Source: Candidatus Bathyarchaeota archaeon (GTDB lineage Archaea; Thermoproteota; Bathyarchaeia; TCS64). Taken from it: a stretch of 63,520 nt of DNA. The translations under genes and the position numbers were made by a program. The stretch spans positions 1 through 63,520 of the forward strand of contig JAUWBQ010000001.1 in assembly GCA_030601645.1 (NCBI GenBank), written 5' to 3'. Of this stretch, positions 62,697 through 63,520 are shown piece by piece (position 1 is the first letter of the stretch; each line of letters starts with the position of its first letter). Below the pieces are notes generated by a model. That model saw nothing but the letters and a program-made list of their open reading frames with translations. It made no database searches and had not been told where the DNA came from.

Positions 62697-62961
62697 GCTC
62701 TAGTAGAAGAAATCCCCCGTTGAAATCGTAGTTGCACAGCACATGGTGCTTGGCTATGACGATCTCCGTCAGATCCTCAAGCATTATCTCCGGCTCATAG
62801 TACAGACAGTCCCCGGGGAACAGGCAGACCCAGATCGCAGGGGTTTCAGGTGGGTATGGAGGATCAGGGAAGCTGTTTCCCCTCCCCTTCTCCAGCTCCC
62901 CGATCCTCTCCAGAGTTGACCAGTTCCCGTGTGTGCTATACGCCTTCATCTTCCCGGTCAT
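62674..62961 (-). CDS. Hypothetical protein
   Basis: 95 residues. MTGKMKAYSTHGNWSTLER, VCLFPGDCLYYEPEIMLED, HHVLCNYDFNGGFLLLEP. Its last codons are within element E21. Unknown. Confidence 0.6.
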   Translation of the reverse strand: MTGKMKAYSTHGNWSTLERIGELEKGRGNSFPDPPYPPETPAIWVCLFPGDCLYYEPEIMLEDLTEIVIAKHHVLCNYDFNGGFLLLEPQVKLST

Positions 62962-63112
62962 TCCTCATTGCTTGGCTCCGGTCTGCTTTCATTTTCTTCT
63001 GCAGTTCTCTGTAAGTCAGGTAGTCCCCGATGGCCACCACGACCATCACGGCCATCATGCCGAGGAATAGGAGGGCGACTATGCTCACAATAACGAGGAA
63101 CAGCAACATCAT
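62936..63112 (-). CDS. Single-span membrane microprotein
   Basis: 58 residues. LFLVIVSIVALLFLGMMAVM is a strong membrane span, then a helical charged tail (YRELQKKMKADRSQAM). Stop overlaps the gene downstream; start follows an upstream stop by a few bases. Confidence 0.68.
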   Translation of the reverse strand: MMLLFLVIVSIVALLFLGMMAVMVVVAIGDYLTYRELQKKMKADRSQAMRNDREDEGV

Positions 63113-63119
63113 CTCTTTG

Positions 63120-63278
63120 TTACTCCTCTTTCTCGACTTCTTCCAGCTGGTCCATGCTATCCCAATCGTCGAGATCCAAGTACGTCTCCCTGCGCTCCCT
63201 CTCGGAAGCCCGGGATAGCGAGGAGATGAAGCCGAATAGCCCTATCACCAGGCCTATTATTGCCCAGATCCACAACAT
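63120..63278 (-). CDS. Single-span membrane microprotein
   Basis: 52 residues. MLWIWAIIGLVIGLFGFISS spans the membrane; acidic cytoplasmic tail (WDSMDQLEEVEKEE). Next to the previous microprotein, so two adjacent membrane peptides, possibly partners as in holin-like sets. Confidence 0.65.
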   Translation of the reverse strand: MLWIWAIIGLVIGLFGFISSLSRASERERRETYLDLDDWDSMDQLEEVEKEE

Positions 63279-63280
63279 GG

Positions 63281-63367
63281 TTATCCCTCAGGCTTCTTGA
63301 CGGTGTCCCTGTAGCTGCACTCGCCGAGTTCGACGTAGTCAAACTTTTTCTTTCTCTTGTGTTTCAT
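63281..63367 (-). CDS. Possible very small basic protein
   Basis: 28 residues (MKHKRKKKFDYVELGE ...). ATG overlaps the stop of the partial zinc-ribbon gene; stop is two bases before the next ATG. Supported only by this spacing. Confidence 0.45.
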   Translation of the reverse strand: MKHKRKKKFDYVELGECSYRDTVKKPEG

Positions 63368-63520
63368 CGCTTCTTCTGCTCCTGATCGCCTCTATACGGG
63401 TTGGGTGGCATGTCAAGGGTGAACCCGACCTCGTCAGGCTCATACTCCTCCCCGCAGACTGTACAAATGTATAGCGGACTCTTCCTCCTGAGTGCGCCCC
63501 CGCACTCCAGGCACACGTTT
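63364..63520 (-). CDS. Zinc-ribbon protein, 5' end outside the window
   Basis: The last 51 residues are visible: VCLECGGALRRKS and YICTVCGEEYEPDE form a complete ribbon, followed by a Pro/Asn-rich tail and TGA at 63364. The start lies beyond the right edge. Confidence 0.65.
   Translation of the reverse strand, partial: NVCLECGGALRRKSPLYICTVCGEEYEPDEVGFTLDMPPNPYRGDQEQKKR

Noticed and set aside
1..63520. CRISPR array
   Set aside because: The recurring GTTTGACCCC units lie 0.3-4 kb apart in front of genes and vary with compensation; there are no regular repeat-spacer units.
1..63520. Borg-type element
   Set aside because: Low-copy archaeal genes and small ORFs fit loosely, but no perfect tandem direct repeats or terminal inverted repeats of that kind were seen, and there is a tail-like gene.
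1..63520. Integrase, capsid, portal or large terminase genes
   Set aside because: Looked for the usual motifs (tyrosine recombinase R-H-R-Y, terminase Walker A with nuclease) and found none; the P-loop proteins here are HerA-like, AAA or MCM.

Overview
The window looks like part of a large extrachromosomal or viral genome of an archaeon, most likely a head-tail virus or a virus-derived element. Several things point this way. The replication and repair genes are archaeal: an MCM-type helicase, PCNA, HerA-like ATPases, an ATP-dependent DNA ligase and an OB-fold/zinc-ribbon protein. Ribosome binding sites are GGTGA or GGAGG, matching the archaeal 16S 3' end. Promoters carry TATA boxes about 25-30 bases before starts. 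There are dozens of small zinc-ribbon, winged-helix and single-membrane-span proteins. A partial tail or baseplate-like protein lies at the left edge. No rRNA, complete canonical tRNA, CRISPR array, integrase, major capsid gene or large terminase gene was recognised. The host cannot be named from this sequence.

Layout. 1-5.7 kb, mostly plus strand: end of a virion tail gene, two small overlapping genes, then a three-gene plus-strand cluster (unknown, PD-(D/E)XK-like nuclease, methyltransferase) behind a palindromic operator. 5.7-8.6 kb: a tRNA-like minihelix RNA, a double-domain methyltransferase, a sulfatase-fold protein and a LAGLIDADG-type ORF. 8.7-23.4 kb: a long, tightly overlapping minus-strand operon of small proteins. 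It includes two paralogous nuclease-like proteins, an AT-rich insert with a BCS1-like AAA ATPase and an HNH nuclease, a HerA-like ATPase, a DUF5131/Gp37-68 protein, a DUF2493 protein and a ParB-like protein. 23.4-25 kb: an AbrB-type regulator divergent from a small plus-strand cluster that ends in a partial tRNA-Lys. 25-30.7 kb: a surface-glycan or small-molecule modification cassette (polysaccharide deacetylase-sulfotransferase fusion, radical SAM, FkbM methyltransferase), with an HhH-GPD glycosylase-like protein and the OB-fold/zinc-ribbon protein. 30.7-41 kb: DNA-processing genes (ASCH proteins, HerA ATPase, a LAGLIDADG/winged-helix/zinc-ribbon protein, PCNA, MCM). 41-63.5 kb: an almost entirely minus-strand array of small accessory genes (SWIM finger, ParB, collagen-like membrane protein, four-HTH protein, DNA ligase, N6-methylase-like protein, RHH and winged-helix regulators, many microproteins).

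The most striking feature is confined to 36.3-62.7 kb. At least 21 minus-strand genes, including PCNA and MCM, are preceded directly by a compact RNA element: a tRNA T-arm-like hairpin followed by a second hairpin whose 3' arm contains the Shine-Dalgarno sequence. Arm sequences differ between copies but stay complementary. The arrangement equals a circularly permuted tRNA acceptor/T-arm minihelix and may form a translational regulon. A second regulatory layer is a 16-bp palindrome (CTTGCCCATGGGCAAG and one near copy) at four sites, two of them directly next to a TATA box. All functions are read from sequence patterns; no searches or folding programs were run.
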